Below, piece by piece: positions 42,962-53,422 of a stretch of 64,000 bases of DNA. Below the pieces are notes generated by a model. It had not been told where the DNA came from. It saw nothing but the letters and a program-made list of their open reading frames with translations, and did not search any database. The stretch is from Cystobacter fuscus DSM 2262. Lineage in GTDB: Bacteria; Myxococcota; Myxococcia; Myxococcales; Myxococcaceae. The translations under genes and the position numbers were made by a program. The stretch spans positions 124,001 through 188,000 of the forward strand of contig NZ_ANAH02000071.1 in the NCBI RefSeq assembly GCF_000335475.2. The letters are read 5' to 3'. Numbering within the stretch: position 1 is the stretch's first letter; each line of letters starts with the position of its first letter.

Positions 42962-45900
42962 ATGCTCCAGCTTCCTGGCTATTCGCTTCTCGGACTCCTG
43001 CAGTCCAGCTCCTCCAGCCTCCTCTACCGAGCCGTACGCGAGGCGGATCGCCAGCCCGTCATCCTCAAGACCCCTCGCTCCGAGTTTCCCGGCGCCCGGG
43101 AGCACGCCCGCCTGCGGGGCGAGTACTCGCTGCTGCGGCGCCTGAAGGGGGCGCCCGGTGTGCTCCAGGCCCACGGCCTCGAGTTCCTCCTGGCGCGGCC
43201 CGTGCTCGTCCTCGAGGACGTGGGGGGACGGGCCCTGTCGGAAGCGTTGGACCGGCCCTTCGGGCCCGAGCGCTTCCTGCCCCTGGCGCTCGCCCTGTGC
43301 ACGACGCTGGCCGAGGTGCACCGCCGCGGCGTCATCCACAAGGACATCAAGCCCGCCAACATCCTGGTGTCGCCCGAGGGGCAGCCGTGGCTCATCGACT
43401 TCGGCATCGCGACGCTCCAGCAGGCCGAGCACGTGGAGGCCTCGTCCCCCCAGCTGGTGGAAGGGACGCTGGCCTACATGTCCCCGGAGCAGACCGGGCG
43501 GATGAACCGGACGCTGGACTACCGCACGGACTTCTACTCCCTGGGCGTCACCTTCTATCAGGTGCTCACCGGGCGGCTGCCGTTGCAGGGCCGGGACACG
43601 CTCGAGTGGTTCCATGCGCACCTGGCCCAGGCGCCCGTGCCCCCCCATCAGGTGGAGCCCTCCGTCCCGCCCATCCTCTCGGCGCTGGTGATGAAGCTTT
43701 TGTCCAAGGTGGCCGAGGAGCGCTACCAGGGGGCGGAGGGGTTGCGGTTGGATCTGGAGCGGTGCCAGCGGGGCTGGGAGGCGGGCGCGCTGGAGGACTT
43801 CCCGCTGGGACGCGAGGACGTGCCCGCGCGCTTCCAACTGCCCCAGCGCCTGTACGGCCGGGAGGCCGAGGTGGCCGCGCTGCGCTCGGCGTTCGAGCGG
43901 GTGGCGGGCGGGGGCGGGCTGGAGTGGGTGCTGGTCCGCGGCTACTCGGGCATCGGCAAGTCCTCCGTCGTGAATGAGCTGCAACAGCCCGTGCTGCGCC
44001 GCCGGGGCTTCTTCCTCCAGGGCAAGTTCGACCAGTTCCAGCGGGACGTGCCCTACGCCACGCTGGTGCAGGCCCTGCGGGGGCTCGTCCAGCAGGTGCT
44101 GGCGGGCAGTGACGCGCAGGTGGACGCCTGGCGCCAGCGGCTGCTGGAGGCGCTGGAGGGCCAGGGCCAGGTGATGGTGGAGCTGGTGCCCCAGCTGGCG
44201 CTGATCCTGGGCGAGCAGCCCGCCGCCGCCGAGCTGCCTCCGGCGGAGACCCAGAACCGCTTCCACCAGCTCTTCCTGCGCTTGCTGGGCGTGTTCGCCA
44301 CGCGCGAGCACCCGCTGGTGCTCTTCCTCGATGACCTGCAGTGGGCGGACCTCGCCAGCCTCAAGCTGTTGGAAACGCTGACGTCGCGGCGGGAGCTGCC
44401 CTGGCTGTTGTTGATTGGGGCCTACCGGGACAACGAGGTGACGGCCGCGCACCCCCTGGCGTCGTTGCTGGAGGAAGCGCGCGCGTCGGGGGTACGGCTG
44501 GAGGACATCCAGCTCCAGCCCCTGTCGCTCGATCAGACGCGGCAACTGGTGGCGGACTCGCTGCCCGGCGCCGACGCGCGGGTGGTGGCGCCCCTGTCGG
44601 TCCTGGTGCAGGAGAAGACCGCGGGCAACCTCTTCTTCCTGCTCCAGTTGTTGCAGACGCTCCACCAGGAGCGGTTGGTGTTCCGGGCGCCCGGAGGGGG
44701 CTGGCGCTGGGACGAGGAGGGCGTGAAGGCGCGCGGCTATTCGGACAACGTGGTGGACTTCATGGCGGGGCGGCTGCGGCAGTTGCCCGAGGTCACACGG
44801 CGCCTGCTGCAACTGGCCTCGTATGGAGGCAACGTCATCTCCCTGTCCCTGCTCGGGCTCCTGTCCGGGCGGGACGTGGCGGAGGTGGAGAGCGGGCTGG
44901 AGCCCGCCCTGATGGAGGGGCTGGTGGTGCGCTCGGGGCCCCAGCACCTGCGCTTCCCGCACGATCGCATCCAGCAGGCCGCCCATGAGCTCATCCCCGC
45001 CGGGGAGCGGGACGCCCTCCACCTGCGCGTGGGCCGCTTGCTGCTCGACAGCCTCTCCGCCGAGGAGCTCTCGGAACGGCTCTTCGAGGTGGTGGGTCAT
45101 CTCAACGCGGGCGTGGCGGGAATGGACGACGCCGCGGAGCGACTGCGGCTGGCCCACCTCAACGCCGAGGCGGGCTCGCGCGCCAGGTCCTCCACCGCCT
45201 ATCACTCCGCCAGTGGCTACTTCGCCATGGCGTTCTCCCTGCTGCCCGGGGACCCCTGGGAGGCGGATCCCGACTTCGCGTTCAAGGTGCGTCTGGCGCA
45301 GGCGAGCAGCGAGTTGATGCGCGGCAATCTTTCCGAGTCGCTCGAGATGGTGAATGAGGCCTTGCCGCGGGCGCGCAGCCACGCGGACATGGCCAATGCC
45401 TATATCCTCAGGAGCGAGCTGCTGCGGACTTCCCAGCGCGCGCAGGTCTCCGTGGAGGGCCTCCTGGAGTGCCTGGCGAAGCTGGGCATGCCGCTGCCGC
45501 TCACTCCCTCGCCACGGGAACTCGGGGAGATGGAAGCGGAGGTGTGGGCGCTGTTGGATCGCCACCCCATCGAGAGCCTCCTCGCGCTGCCCGCCATGAC
45601 GGACCCGGACATGAAGGTGCTCATGAGTGTGCTGTCCTCCCTGGCGCCCATGGCCTTTCCCATCGGCGTCGGCTTCGCCGCCCTGGTTTCGGGACGGATG
45701 GTGGCCTTGAGCATCCGCCATGGCAACGCGGAGGGGTCCGCGGTCGGATATGTCTCGTTCGCGCTCTGGTATGGCGGAACCCGCGGAAGATACCGCGAGG
45801 CGTATGCCATTGGACGGCTCGCGGTCGAGCTGGCCGAGCGCCAGGGCTTGTCCGCCTCCAAGAGCATGATTCTCACCATGTTCGCCTCCATCAACAGCTG

Positions 45901-48283
45901 GATCCGTCCGCTCTCCGATACGCGGAAGATCATGCTGTCGGGCTACCATCATGCCCAGATGACAGGCGGCTACTCGGTGGCGTGTTACACCTGCTTCACC
46001 CTCGTCTTGAACGCCATCATCAGCGGGCGGGAGCTGGGCGAGGTCTATCGGGAGGCGGAGAGCTTCCTGCCGTTCACGCGCAAGTATGCCGTCGCGCACG
46101 ACATCATTCTCTATCTGCAGCGCATCGTGCAGCAGCTGCGAGGGTTGTCGCGGACGTTCCAATCCCCGAGCGGCGATGGCATCGAGGAAGACGCGCTCAT
46201 GGCGCGGATCGCGAGAGGGGAGGGCTTCTTCTACTCCGTCTGGGCATCCATCATCCGGATGAAATCCGCCTACCTGTCGGGGGACCACGAGCACGCGCTC
46301 CGGCTGCGTGCCCAGGTCGAGCCCCTCATGGTGCACACGCCGCTCGAGGCCTCGCACATTCCCTTCAACCTGTATGGGGCGCTCGCCCTGGCCGTGGCCC
46401 ATCGGAGCACGCCCGAGCCCGGGCGGCCCGCGGTGCTGGAGGAGATGAGGAAGCACCAGCGCCGGCTCGCGGAGTGGGCCGAGCATTGCCCCGCGAACTT
46501 CCTCGCACCCGAGCGCCTGGTGTCCGCGGAGCTGGCACGTGTGGAGGAGCGGCCACAAGAGGCCCTGCGCGCCTATGAGGGCGCCATCCAGGCCGCGCGC
46601 GTGCACGACACCCTCCCGTACGTGGGGCTCGCCAGTGAGCTGGCCGCGCGCTTTGGCGAGGAGCAGGGCCTGCACACCCTCGTCACCGCCTTCATCCGCC
46701 AGGCGCGCGAGGCCTACTTCCAATGGGGCGCGATGGGCAAGGTGCGCCAGTTGGACGAGCAGTGGCCCCTGCTCCTCACCGCCGTGTCGGTGTCCCAGGG
46801 CGGCACCACCACCCGGGACTCGGACACCCACGGCGTGGATGCCCTGGCCGTCATCCGGGCCCAACAGGCCATCTCCAGTGAGATCGTCCTGGATCGGCTG
46901 GTGGACACGCTCATGCGCGTGGCGGTGGAGAGCTCCGGCGCCCAGCGCGGCGCCTTGCTGCTGCTCCAGGAGGACGTGCTCCAGTTCGCCGCCGGGGTGC
47001 CCCCGCTGTCCACCACGGAAGCCGGGGCGCCCCCCTCCCCGGAGATGTTGCCGCTGTCGCTCGTGGCCTATGCGCGCCGCACCGGCGACTACGTCCTGCT
47101 GGATGACCTCGCCCAGCCCCATCCCTTCTCCGCCGACCCCTACTTCGCCACCAACGACGCGCGCTCCCTGCTCTGCCTGCCCCTGCGCCGCCAGGAGACC
47201 TTCTACGGGTTGCTGTACCTGGAGAACTCGCTCACCACCCAGGCCTTCTCCCATGGGCGCATCGCGCTCCTGGAGCACCTGGCGTCCCAGGCGTCCATCT
47301 CCATCGAGAACGCCCGCCTGTACGCCGAGGTCCGCAAGGCCGGGGCCGCCCTGCGCGAGGCCAACGAGGAGCTGGAAGCGCGCGTGCGCGAGCGCACCCA
47401 GGAGCTGAAACAGGCCCAGGCCCAGCTCGTGGAGACCGCCCGCATGGTGGGCATGGCGGAGGTCGCCTCCAGCGTCCTGCACGACGTGGGCAATGTCCTC
47501 AACAGCATCGTCGTGGACACCCAGCTCATGCGCGGCGCCGTGTCCAGCTCGCGCATGAGTCGGCTGCAGCAGCTCGCCTCCCTGTTGGAGGAGAAGCGCC
47601 CGGTGCTCGCGGACTTCTTCACCCGGGACACGCGCGGCCGCCACCTGGTGGACTACCTGCGCGCTCTCTCCGACGCGCTCTCCGCGGAGCACTCCACCCT
47701 GAGCCGGAGCCTGGAGGCGCTGGACGGCAACGTCTCGCGCGTGCGCGCCATCGTCCAGAACCAGCAGGCCCATGTCACCTCCACCCTGCTGATGGAGGAG
47801 TGCGATCTGCCCGCGCTGGTGGAGGAGGCCCTGCGGCTGCAGGAGGGCGCCTTGCGGCAGGCCGGCATCACCGTATCCCGGGAGCTGTGCCCCCTGCCGC
47901 CGGTGAAGGCCGACAAGCACCAGGTGTTGAAGATCCTGCTCAACCTGTTGAGCAATGCCCGTCAGGCCATGGAGGCCCAGGCGCCCGAGCGGCCGCGCCA
48001 CCTCGTCATCCGTCTGTCGGCGGAAGGGGGCTGGGTGAGCCTGCAGGTGGTGGACACCGGCAAGGGCATCGCCTCGGAGGTGCGCCCGCGGCTCTTCACC
48101 CAGGGCTTCACCACGCGCGAGGGCGGCCATGGCATCGGCCTGCACTCGAGCGCCCTGGCCGCGCGGCTCATGCACGCCCACCTGTCGCTGGACAGCGGCG
48201 GGCCGGGCATGGGCGCCACCGCGACGCTGCTGCTGCCCCTCGCGCCCGTCCCGTCCGAGGAGGGGCGGGCACGGGGGAACTAG
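42962..48283 (+). CDS. Ser/Thr kinase - AAA ATPase - GAF - histidine kinase fusion
   Basis: 1773 residues from ATG 42962. Residues 1-270 form a Ser/Thr kinase (Lys36; [10 protein letters not shown] 126-135; IDFGIATL; '[12 protein letters not shown]'). Residues about 295-650 are an ATPase with Walker [10 protein letters not shown] (327-335) and '[12 protein letters not shown]'. A long helical region with '[17 protein letters not shown]' repeats follows, then a GAF domain (about 1300-1460), a coiled coil, a phosphoacceptor helix '[17 protein letters not shown]' with His1507, and HATPase_c ([28 protein letters not shown]). This layout is known in myxobacteria and cyanobacteria as three-part sensor kinases. 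No partner response regulator is nearby. It is divergent from tyrS, 109 bp apart. Confidence 0.93.
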   Translation: MLQLPGYSLLGLLQSSSSSLLYRAVREADRQPVILKTPRSEFPGAREHARLRGEYSLLRRLKGAPGVLQAHGLEFLLARPVLVLEDVGGRALSEALDRPFGPERFLPLALALCTTLAEVHRRGVIHKDIKPANILVSPEGQPWLIDFGIATLQQAEHVEASSPQLVEGTLAYMSPEQTGRMNRTLDYRTDFYSLGVTFYQVLTGRLPLQGRDTLEWFHAHLAQAPVPPHQVEPSVPPILSALVMKLLSKVAEERYQGAEGLRLDLERCQRGWEAGALEDFPLGREDVPARFQLPQRLYGREAEVAALRSAFERVAGGGGLEWVLVRGYSGIGKSSVVNELQQPVLRRRGFFLQGKFDQFQRDVPYATLVQALRGLVQQVLAGSDAQVDAWRQRLLEALEGQGQVMVELVPQLALILGEQPAAAELPPAETQNRFHQLFLRLLGVFATREHPLVLFLDDLQWADLASLKLLETLTSRRELPWLLLIGAYRDNEVTAAHPLASLLEEARASGVRLEDIQLQPLSLDQTRQLVADSLPGADARVVAPLSVLVQEKTAGNLFFLLQLLQTLHQERLVFRAPGGGWRWDEEGVKARGYSDNVVDFMAGRLRQLPEVTRRLLQLASYGGNVISLSLLGLLSGRDVAEVESGLEPALMEGLVVRSGPQHLRFPHDRIQQAAHELIPAGERDALHLRVGRLLLDSLSAEELSERLFEVVGHLNAGVAGMDDAAERLRLAHLNAEAGSRARSSTAYHSASGYFAMAFSLLPGDPWEADPDFAFKVRLAQASSELMRGNLSESLEMVNEALPRARSHADMANAYILRSELLRTSQRAQVSVEGLLECLAKLGMPLPLTPSPRELGEMEAEVWALLDRHPIESLLALPAMTDPDMKVLMSVLSSLAPMAFPIGVGFAALVSGRMVALSIRHGNAEGSAVGYVSFALWYGGTRGRYREAYAIGRLAVELAERQGLSASKSMILTMFASINSWIRPLSDTRKIMLSGYHHAQMTGGYSVACYTCFTLVLNAIISGRELGEVYREAESFLPFTRKYAVAHDIILYLQRIVQQLRGLSRTFQSPSGDGIEEDALMARIARGEGFFYSVWASIIRMKSAYLSGDHEHALRLRAQVEPLMVHTPLEASHIPFNLYGALALAVAHRSTPEPGRPAVLEEMRKHQRRLAEWAEHCPANFLAPERLVSAELARVEERPQEALRAYEGAIQAARVHDTLPYVGLASELAARFGEEQGLHTLVTAFIRQAREAYFQWGAMGKVRQLDEQWPLLLTAVSVSQGGTTTRDSDTHGVDALAVIRAQQAISSEIVLDRLVDTLMRVAVESSGAQRGALLLLQEDVLQFAAGVPPLSTTEAGAPPSPEMLPLSLVAYARRTGDYVLLDDLAQPHPFSADPYFATNDARSLLCLPLRRQETFYGLLYLENSLTTQAFSHGRIALLEHLASQASISIENARLYAEVRKAGAALREANEELEARVRERTQELKQAQAQLVETARMVGMAEVASSVLHDVGNVLNSIVVDTQLMRGAVSSSRMSRLQQLASLLEEKRPVLADFFTRDTRGRHLVDYLRALSDALSAEHSTLSRSLEALDGNVSRVRAIVQNQQAHVTSTLLMEECDLPALVEEALRLQEGALRQAGITVSRELCPLPPVKADKHQVLKILLNLLSNARQAMEAQAPERPRHLVIRLSAEGGWVSLQVVDTGKGIASEVRPRLFTQGFTTREGGHGIGLHSSALAARLMHAHLSLDSGGPGMGATATLLLPLAPVPSEEGRARGN

Positions 48284-49071
48284 GTGCCCGGCAGGTGCTC
48301 ACGGATGCGCTGGATGGAGCGCGCCTTGCCCGTCTTGTCATCCAGATCGAGGACCACGCCCTGGAGGTAGACGAGGTTCTTGGCGACTTCGTACTGGTTG
48401 TGGCGCAGCGTGACGAAGCGCTCGATGGACAGCTCCTTGCGTACGCCGATGACGGAGTCGAGCGGGCCGCACATGCCCACGTCGGTGATGAAGGCGGTGC
48501 CGCCCGGGAGGATGCGCTCGTCGGCCGTCTGCACGTGGGTGTGCGTGCCCACCACGGCGGACACCTTGCCGTCCAGGTGCGCGCCCATGGCGTTCTTCTC
48601 GCTGGTGGCCTCGCAGTGCATGTCCACGAGGATGCAGGGCGTCTGCTTGCGCAGCTCCGCCACGAGTTCCGGCGCCACCGCGAACGGGTTGTCCAGGGGC
48701 TTCATGAACACGCGCCCCTCGAGGTTGAGCACCCCGAGCTTGCGCCCGTCCGGCGTCTGGATGACGGTGTGCCCGCGTCCCGGCGCCCCCTTGGGGTAGT
48801 TGGCCGGCCGCAAGAGCAGGTGCGGATGCTCCTCCACCCACGGGAGGATGACCTTCTTGGTCCAGAAATGGTTGCCGCTCGTCAGGAGGTTGACCTCACT
48901 GTCGAGCAGCGCCTCGGCGGACTCGGGGGAGATGCCGGCACCGCCCTCGCTGTTCTCAGCGTTGGCGATGACCAGGTCCACCGAGTGCCGCGCGATCAAC
49001 TTGGGCAGAAGGGTGCGCACGGCCAGCACTCCTGGCTTGCCCACCACATCACCCATGAAAAGGACTATCAC
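48280..49071 (-). CDS. YmdB-like (TIGR00282) metallophosphoesterase
   Basis: 263 residues from GTG 49071, overlapping the stop of the cyclo-ligase gene (GTGA). Metal-binding motifs are 'FMGDVVGKPG', 'ANAENSEGGAGIS', 'LTSGNHFWTKK', 'VDMHCEATSEK' and 'VVGTHTHVQTADERI', as in the YmdB family, which has cAMP phosphodiesterase or RNA-linked roles in other bacteria. The stop overlaps the 3' end of the large kinase gene by four bases on the opposite strand. Confidence 0.93.
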   Translation of the reverse strand: MIVLFMGDVVGKPGVLAVRTLLPKLIARHSVDLVIANAENSEGGAGISPESAEALLDSEVNLLTSGNHFWTKKVILPWVEEHPHLLLRPANYPKGAPGRGHTVIQTPDGRKLGVLNLEGRVFMKPLDNPFAVAPELVAELRKQTPCILVDMHCEATSEKNAMGAHLDGKVSAVVGTHTHVQTADERILPGGTAFITDVGMCGPLDSVIGVRKELSIERFVTLRHNQYEVAKNLVYLQGVVLDLDDKTGKARSIQRIREHLPGT

Positions 49072-49691
49072 GTGTCGAGGAAATCCCAGTCGCGGTAGAG
49101 CCCGCGCATCGTCTGCGACTCGGTGACGACGAGGTCCATGTCCACGTCGTCATTCGTCGTGGGCAGGGTGTCGACGATCTGGTCGCCGAAGGCAAGTCCC
49201 ACGCGCCGGCTGCGCGCGGAGGCCGCCTTGAGGGTGGCGTCGTAGTAGCCGCCCCCACGTCCCAGCCGCTTGCCATCGCGCGTGAAGCCCAGGCCGGGCA
49301 CCACGAAGAGATCGATCTGATCCACCGCGATGAGTTCCGACGAGTTGGTGGGCTCGCGCACCCCCAGGCGTCCCGGCTCCAGCTCCGCCTCGGACTTGAT
49401 GGCGCGGAAGGCCAGGATGCGCCCGTGCACATGCGACAGCGGATAGCAGACGATCTTCTCGTCCTGCAGGGCCGCGATCAGGATGTCCCGGGTGGGCACC
49501 TCGCCTCGGATGGGGGCGTAGAGCGCCACCGTCCTCGCCTTGTTGTAGTAGGGGGTCGCCAGGAAGCGCGACTGAACCTTCAACCCCCGCTCGTCGATGA
49601 TGTCGGGTGTCATCGCCTTGCGACGAGCCGTCAGCTCTTCACGCAGCGTCACCTTCCGACCCACTCCCTCTTGCGCCACCGTCTCGCTCAC
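49068..49691 (-). CDS. 5-formyltetrahydrofolate cyclo-ligase
   Basis: 207 residues from GTG 49691 (VSETVAQEGVGRKVTLREEL). Longer starts would lie inside the predicted 6S RNA. 'LREELTARRKAMTPDII' is the N-terminal helix; 'YAPIRGEVPTRDIL' and 'VVPGLGFTRDGKRLGRGGGYYDATL' carry the folate and ATP-binding signature. The enzyme converts 5-formyl-THF to 5,10-methenyl-THF. Its place directly downstream of a 6S RNA is the arrangement seen in many proteobacteria (ssrS-ygfA). Confidence 0.9.
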   Translation of the reverse strand: MSETVAQEGVGRKVTLREELTARRKAMTPDIIDERGLKVQSRFLATPYYNKARTVALYAPIRGEVPTRDILIAALQDEKIVCYPLSHVHGRILAFRAIKSEAELEPGRLGVREPTNSSELIAVDQIDLFVVPGLGFTRDGKRLGRGGGYYDATLKAASARSRRVGLAFGDQIVDTLPTTNDDVDMDLVVTESQTMRGLYRDWDFLDT

Positions 49692-49717
49692 CTGCCCCAC
49701 TCCCCGCCAAGAGAAAG

Positions 49718-49920
49718 AAAAAGCCCCCCGCGAAATGGCCGTGTGCCTAGCGTCCATTGAACCCTAAAAAGCCAGGTGGGGTTCGAAGTCATGGAACCGT
49801 AGGCTTCCCTCATCCCCGAAGGGGAGGGCTTGCTCATGGAACCTGAAACGGACCCCGTGATGGACGTATCGGTTCGAATTTCTGCTGGGCATCACGCGCC
49901 CCGCAGGGGACAAGACCTTA
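49718..49920 (-). ncRNA. ssrS: Probable 6S RNA
   Basis: The region is non-coding, about 200 nt, and folds into a 6S-like rod. A 10-bp closing stem pairs 49902-49911 with 49723-49732 and is followed by a five-U run at 49718-49722. Inner stems include CGTCCAT (49860-49866) with ATGGACG (49751-49757), GGGGTCCG with CGAACCCC, and a terminal CCCTCCCC-UUCG-GGGG..GAGGG hairpin. The stretches 'GAACCGATA', 'TGAGCAAGC' and 'GGGAAGCCT' align by eye with the same parts of E. coli 6S RNA. It sits directly upstream of the cyclo-ligase gene. A covariance search would settle it. Confidence 0.65.
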
Positions 49921-49927
49921 CAATCAA

Positions 49928-49961
49928 ATTCTAACGGACTTCGACACCAGGAAACTCCTGG
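49928..49961 (-). promoter_or_regulatory. Putative promoter of the 6S RNA
   Basis: On the minus strand, TAGAAT (49928-49933) matches the -10 consensus at five of six bases and would start transcription near 49920, just before the closing stem. A 15-bp palindrome CCAGGAAACTCCTGG (49947-49961) covers the -35 region; no strong TTGACA is present. Confidence 0.4.
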
Positions 49962-50071
49962 AAACCCCAGAAGCATCTACGGGAATGATAAGGACGTGGG
50001 GGTGATGGGTCAAGCCATCGCCGCGCGTTTACAAGGCGGTCGGGGCCCTCGTATGATGCGGCGCTCCATCC

Positions 50072-51010
50072 ATGGTGTCCGTTTCGAGAACAATCAGCCT
50101 GGCGGCGTTGATCGCCGTTGTTCCTGGCGCGCGGGGGGCGGAGCTCCCCCTCCAGGGCAGCTACCAGGCGGACATCTGGGGCACGGTGGAGTTGAGCACC
50201 GAGGGCGAACGCCTGGTGGGCCGGGCGAGCAAGGGCAACCCATGTGGGCTCGAGCCCGGGACGCCGGTGCTCGACGGGACGTTGCAGGGCCGGGTGCTCG
50301 TGGGGCAGTTCGAGCTGTGCCTGCAGGGCGAGGGCTGCCCGGAGCGGCAGTCCCTGCCGGTGCTCGGCTTCCACAGCCCCGAGGAGGGCTCGCTGACGGC
50401 CTACGTGCGCATCCAACAGGGGTGCCTGTCGCCGGTGTTGGGTCAGGAGGGGCTGGTGGTGCTGCGCTCGCCCAGGGCGGTGAGCGCGGCCCAGGAAGCC
50501 GCCGCGGCGGCGCGCGCCAGCCTGATGTCCGGGCGGGGGGCGAGCAGGCGCAACCCCGAGGCCGCCAAGGCGGCGCTGGAGCGGGGCGAGCAGTTGCTGC
50601 GCGAGAAGAAGTGGGGCGGCTCGGTCGCCGAGTTCGAGCGCAGCATCGCCCTGGGTGAGCAGAGCTGGGTGGCCTTCTTCGGGCTGGGCACCGCCCAGTT
50701 GATGCGCAACCAGCTCCCCGAGGCCGTCGAGATGCTGAGCCGGGCCCAGAAGCTCAACAAGCGCGAGCCGAACATCGCCTACACCCTGGCGTGTGCCTAC
50801 AGCCGGCTGGGAAAGAAGGATCAGGCGCTGCTGTTCCTGGAGCAGGCGGTGAAGTCGGGATACGCGATCAAGGCGGGCTCGCAGGATCTCGGGCTGGAGA
50901 AGCTCCTGTTGTCGGATCCCGGCTCCATCGCGCGGTACACGGAGAACATCCAGGAGGCCTTCAAGAACGCCGAGGCCCCCGCCAGAAGGCGACAAGCCCA
51001 GGGACCGTGA
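50072..51010 (+). CDS. Secreted TPR protein, hypothetical
   Basis: 312 residues with a short signal-like N-terminus (ISLAALIAVVPGARGAE). The first half is strand-rich ('LQGSYQADIWGTVELSTEGERLVGRAS') with two cysteines; residues about 175-290 hold TPR motifs ('AWVAFFGLGTAQLMRNQLPEAVEMLSRAQKL', 'PNIAYTLACAYSRLGKKDQALLFLEQAV'). It ends four bases before the Ser/Thr kinase start and is probably cotranscribed, suggesting a scaffold or regulatory partner. Confidence 0.7.
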   Translation: MVSVSRTISLAALIAVVPGARGAELPLQGSYQADIWGTVELSTEGERLVGRASKGNPCGLEPGTPVLDGTLQGRVLVGQFELCLQGEGCPERQSLPVLGFHSPEEGSLTAYVRIQQGCLSPVLGQEGLVVLRSPRAVSAAQEAAAAARASLMSGRGASRRNPEAAKAALERGEQLLREKKWGGSVAEFERSIALGEQSWVAFFGLGTAQLMRNQLPEAVEMLSRAQKLNKREPNIAYTLACAYSRLGKKDQALLFLEQAVKSGYAIKAGSQDLGLEKLLLSDPGSIARYTENIQEAFKNAEAPARRRQAQGP

Positions 51011-51014
51011 GCGC

Positions 51015-51956
51015 GTGAGTTCCTCTGCTTCTCCGAGGGTTCCTCGCATCCTCGGCCACTACGAAATCCTGTCCGCCCTGGGCAAGGGGGGCATGGCCGA
51101 GGTCTTCCGCGCCCGGGTCCTGTCCGGACCGCGCCAGGGCTGGGTCGTGGCCCTCAAGCGGCTGTTGCCCTCGCTCGTGCAGGATCCCGCCTCGCTCGCG
51201 CTCTTCGACGCCGAGGCGCGCCTCACCCAGCTGCTCAACCACCCCAACATCGTCCAGGTGCTGGACGTGGGCTCGGTGGCCGATCAGCACTTCATGGTGA
51301 TGGAGCTGGTGGACGGGCGCGACCTGGGCCACATCCTGCGCCGCTGCAAGCAGCGCGGCATCTACCTGCCCCTGGATTTCGCCCTCTACCTGTGCCGGGT
51401 GCTGCTCGACGCGCTCTCCTACGCCCACTCGCTCCCGGGGCCCAACGGCGGGCCGCTCGGGCTCTTCCACTGCGATGTGTCGCCCTCCAACCTGTTCATC
51501 TCCCGCCTGGGCGACATCAAGCTGGGGGACTTCGGCGTGGCGCGCCTGCGCGTGGACGGCGTGCTCCAGGGCGGGGAAGTGCTCGGCAAGCCCTACTACC
51601 TCTCGCCCGAGGCGCTCCAGGGCGAGCTGTCCCCTCAGGTGGACCTGTGGGCCGCCTGCGTCGTGCTGTACGAGCTGCTCACGCTCCAGCGCCCCTTCGT
51701 CGGCGCCACGCCGGAGGAGGTCTTCAAGAAGATCATCTACCGGGACTACGTGGCGCCCAGCCTCATCCGCCCGGAGATCCCCGAGCCCCTGGAGGAGATC
51801 ATCGCCCGGGGCTTCAGCATCACCCCCGCGGAGCGCTTCACCAGCGCCGAGGACTTCGCCGCCGCCCTGACGCCCCACTACGACGAGTGGGTGGGCACGC
51901 CCCTGGCCATCGCCGCCGTGGTGCGCGGCCTGTTCGGCATCACCGACGCGAAGTAG
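51015..51956 (+). CDS. Ser/Thr protein kinase of the myxobacterial HCDVSPSN type
   Basis: 313 residues from GTG 51015. Gly loop LGKGGMAEVF (22-31), Lys48 (VALKR), Glu67, catalytic loop HCDVSPSNLF (152-161) and DFG (172-174) with 'LGKPYYLSPEAL' are all present, so it should be active. Cys replaces the usual Arg of HRD, so it is a non-RD kinase and may not need activation-loop phosphorylation. There is no transmembrane or sensor extension after the kinase domain. It follows the TPR gene closely. Confidence 0.93.
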   Translation: MSSSASPRVPRILGHYEILSALGKGGMAEVFRARVLSGPRQGWVVALKRLLPSLVQDPASLALFDAEARLTQLLNHPNIVQVLDVGSVADQHFMVMELVDGRDLGHILRRCKQRGIYLPLDFALYLCRVLLDALSYAHSLPGPNGGPLGLFHCDVSPSNLFISRLGDIKLGDFGVARLRVDGVLQGGEVLGKPYYLSPEALQGELSPQVDLWAACVVLYELLTLQRPFVGATPEEVFKKIIYRDYVAPSLIRPEIPEPLEEIIARGFSITPAERFTSAEDFAAALTPHYDEWVGTPLAIAAVVRGLFGITDAK

Positions 51957-52074
51957 CGAACTGGGCGGGAGGTGGGCGCCTGGTGGGTTGCTCGCCGCTG
52001 CCTGCCGGGAGCGCCGTGCGTGCGGAGATTTCTTCTCTGCGCGGGCGCAGGTGCGCCCAGGGAGGACGACGATC

Positions 52075-52242
52075 ATGGCGAACCAGGAGCAGAAGAAGCC
52101 CCAGGAGCAGCGGGAGGCCCAACCGGAGCGCGAGACGGAGCGCCAGCCGTCCAAGCCCCAGGAGTCCCACGAGGGGCTGCCGGGCTATGGGCAGCCTCCG
52201 GACGAGGTGCGCAAGGGCTGGCTCCCCGAGCAGAAGTGGTGA
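52075..52242 (+). CDS. 55-residue Gln/Glu/Pro-rich small protein
   Basis: ATG 52075 is preceded by GGAGGACG (52061-52068). The product begins MANQEQKKPQEQREAQPE and ends 'EVRKGWLPEQKW'; it is extremely hydrophilic and probably disordered. The strong ribosome site, intact stop and biased composition support a real gene rather than chance. No homologue is recognised. Confidence 0.5.
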   Translation: MANQEQKKPQEQREAQPERETERQPSKPQESHEGLPGYGQPPDEVRKGWLPEQKW

Positions 52243-52273
52243 GCAGAAGGGGTGCGCGACGCGGGGCGGGAGG

Positions 52274-53422
52274 CTAGGGGGTATTCAGCTCACGGGCCCG
52301 GGGCACGTGCCGCACGAGCGCCTCCACGACGCGCTCGACTTCCTCGCGGGTCGTGGTGGGGCCCAGGGAGAAGCGCAGGGTGGCGTGGGTGCGAGCCGGG
52401 GAGAGCCCCATGGCCCGCAGCACGTGCGAGGGCGTCAGCGTCCCCGAGGCACAGGCCGCTCCCGACGAGGCACAGATGCCGTCCAGGTCCAGGGCGATGA
52501 GCAGCGCCTCGCCGTCCGCTCCCTCCAGGGTGAGGCTGCTCGTGTTGGGCACCCGCGGGGCCACCTCGCCATTCACCGTCACGTCCGCGAGCCGTGAGCG
52601 CACCTCGCGCTCGAAGGTGTCGCGCAGGGCGCCCAGCCGCTCGGCGACGGCCGGCTGTTCCTGCCAGGCCAGCTCCAGCGCCAGGGCGAACGCCTCCGCG
52701 TAGGGGACGTTCTGGGTGCCACCGCGCCGCCCGGCCTCCTGGTGCCCGGGCGTCAGGGCCTGCACGTCCACGCCCTTGCGCACCACGAGCACTCCCGCGC
52801 CCGCGGGCCCGCCGAACTTGTGCGCCGAGAGCGAGAGCAGGTCCGCGTCCACCTCGCTCAGGCGCAGGGGCAGCTTTCCCGCCGCCTGCACCGCGTCCGT
52901 GTGGAACAGGATGCCGCGCTGACGGCACGCGCGCGACACGTCCGCCACCGGCTGCACCACGCCCGTCTCGTTGTTCGCCCACATCAGCGAGCACAACAGC
53001 GTGTCGGGCGTCAGGGCCTCGAGCAGCGCCTCGCGTGGCACCTGGCCCGTGGCGTCCGGCGGCAGCCGCACCACCTCCGCGCCCAGGGCCTCCAGGTGGT
53101 GGAGCGCCGCCAGCGCCGACGGATGCTCGATGGCCGTGCTCACCACGCGCCGCTTCCGGGGCTCCTTCCTCCCGAGCCACACCCCCTTGAGCGCCAGCGC
53201 GTCCGCCTCCGAGCCCGAGCCGGTGAAGCACACCTCCTTCGGCTCGCAGCCCAGCACCCGGGCCACCCGTGCGCGCGCCGCGTCCAGCCGGCCCCTCGCC
53301 TCGCGGCCCATCCGGTGCACGCTGGAGGCATTGCCGAAACCACCCTCGGTGAAGGCCCGCGACAGCAGCGTGGCCACCTCGGGCCGCACCGGCGCCGCCG
53401 CGTTGTAGTCCCAGTAGATCAC
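52274..53422 (-). CDS. Cysteine desulfurase (NifS/IscS-like)
   Basis: 382 residues from GTG 53422, which overlaps the stop of the DHH gene. PLP-binding Lys202 lies in 'LSLSAHKFGGPAGAG', His100 in 'STAIEHPSAL', and the active-site Cys loop in 'GICASSGAACASGTL'. These enzymes take sulfur from cysteine for Fe-S clusters and thiolated tRNAs. No iscU or iscA gene lies nearby, so this may be a stand-alone desulfurase. The long upstream extension of its frame is a shadow of the DHH gene. Confidence 0.93.
   Translation of the reverse strand: MIYWDYNAAAPVRPEVATLLSRAFTEGGFGNASSVHRMGREARGRLDAARARVARVLGCEPKEVCFTGSGSEADALALKGVWLGRKEPRKRRVVSTAIEHPSALAALHHLEALGAEVVRLPPDATGQVPREALLEALTPDTLLCSLMWANNETGVVQPVADVSRACRQRGILFHTDAVQAAGKLPLRLSEVDADLLSLSAHKFGGPAGAGVLVVRKGVDVQALTPGHQEAGRRGGTQNVPYAEAFALALELAWQEQPAVAERLGALRDTFEREVRSRLADVTVNGEVAPRVPNTSSLTLEGADGEALLIALDLDGICASSGAACASGTLTPSHVLRAMGLSPARTHATLRFSLGPTTTREEVERVVEALVRHVPRARELNTP

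Noticed and set aside
42944-48181. Leftward open frame of 1745 codons opposite the large kinase
   Set aside because: Mirror frame of a gene with clear kinase, ATPase and histidine-kinase motifs; its composition (H, R, Q, G) reflects codon bias only.
49866-49890. tRNA T-arm-like GGTTCGAATT on the plus strand
   Set aside because: No acceptor stem or anticodon arm can be built around it; the same bases pair within the 6S-like structure on the other strand.
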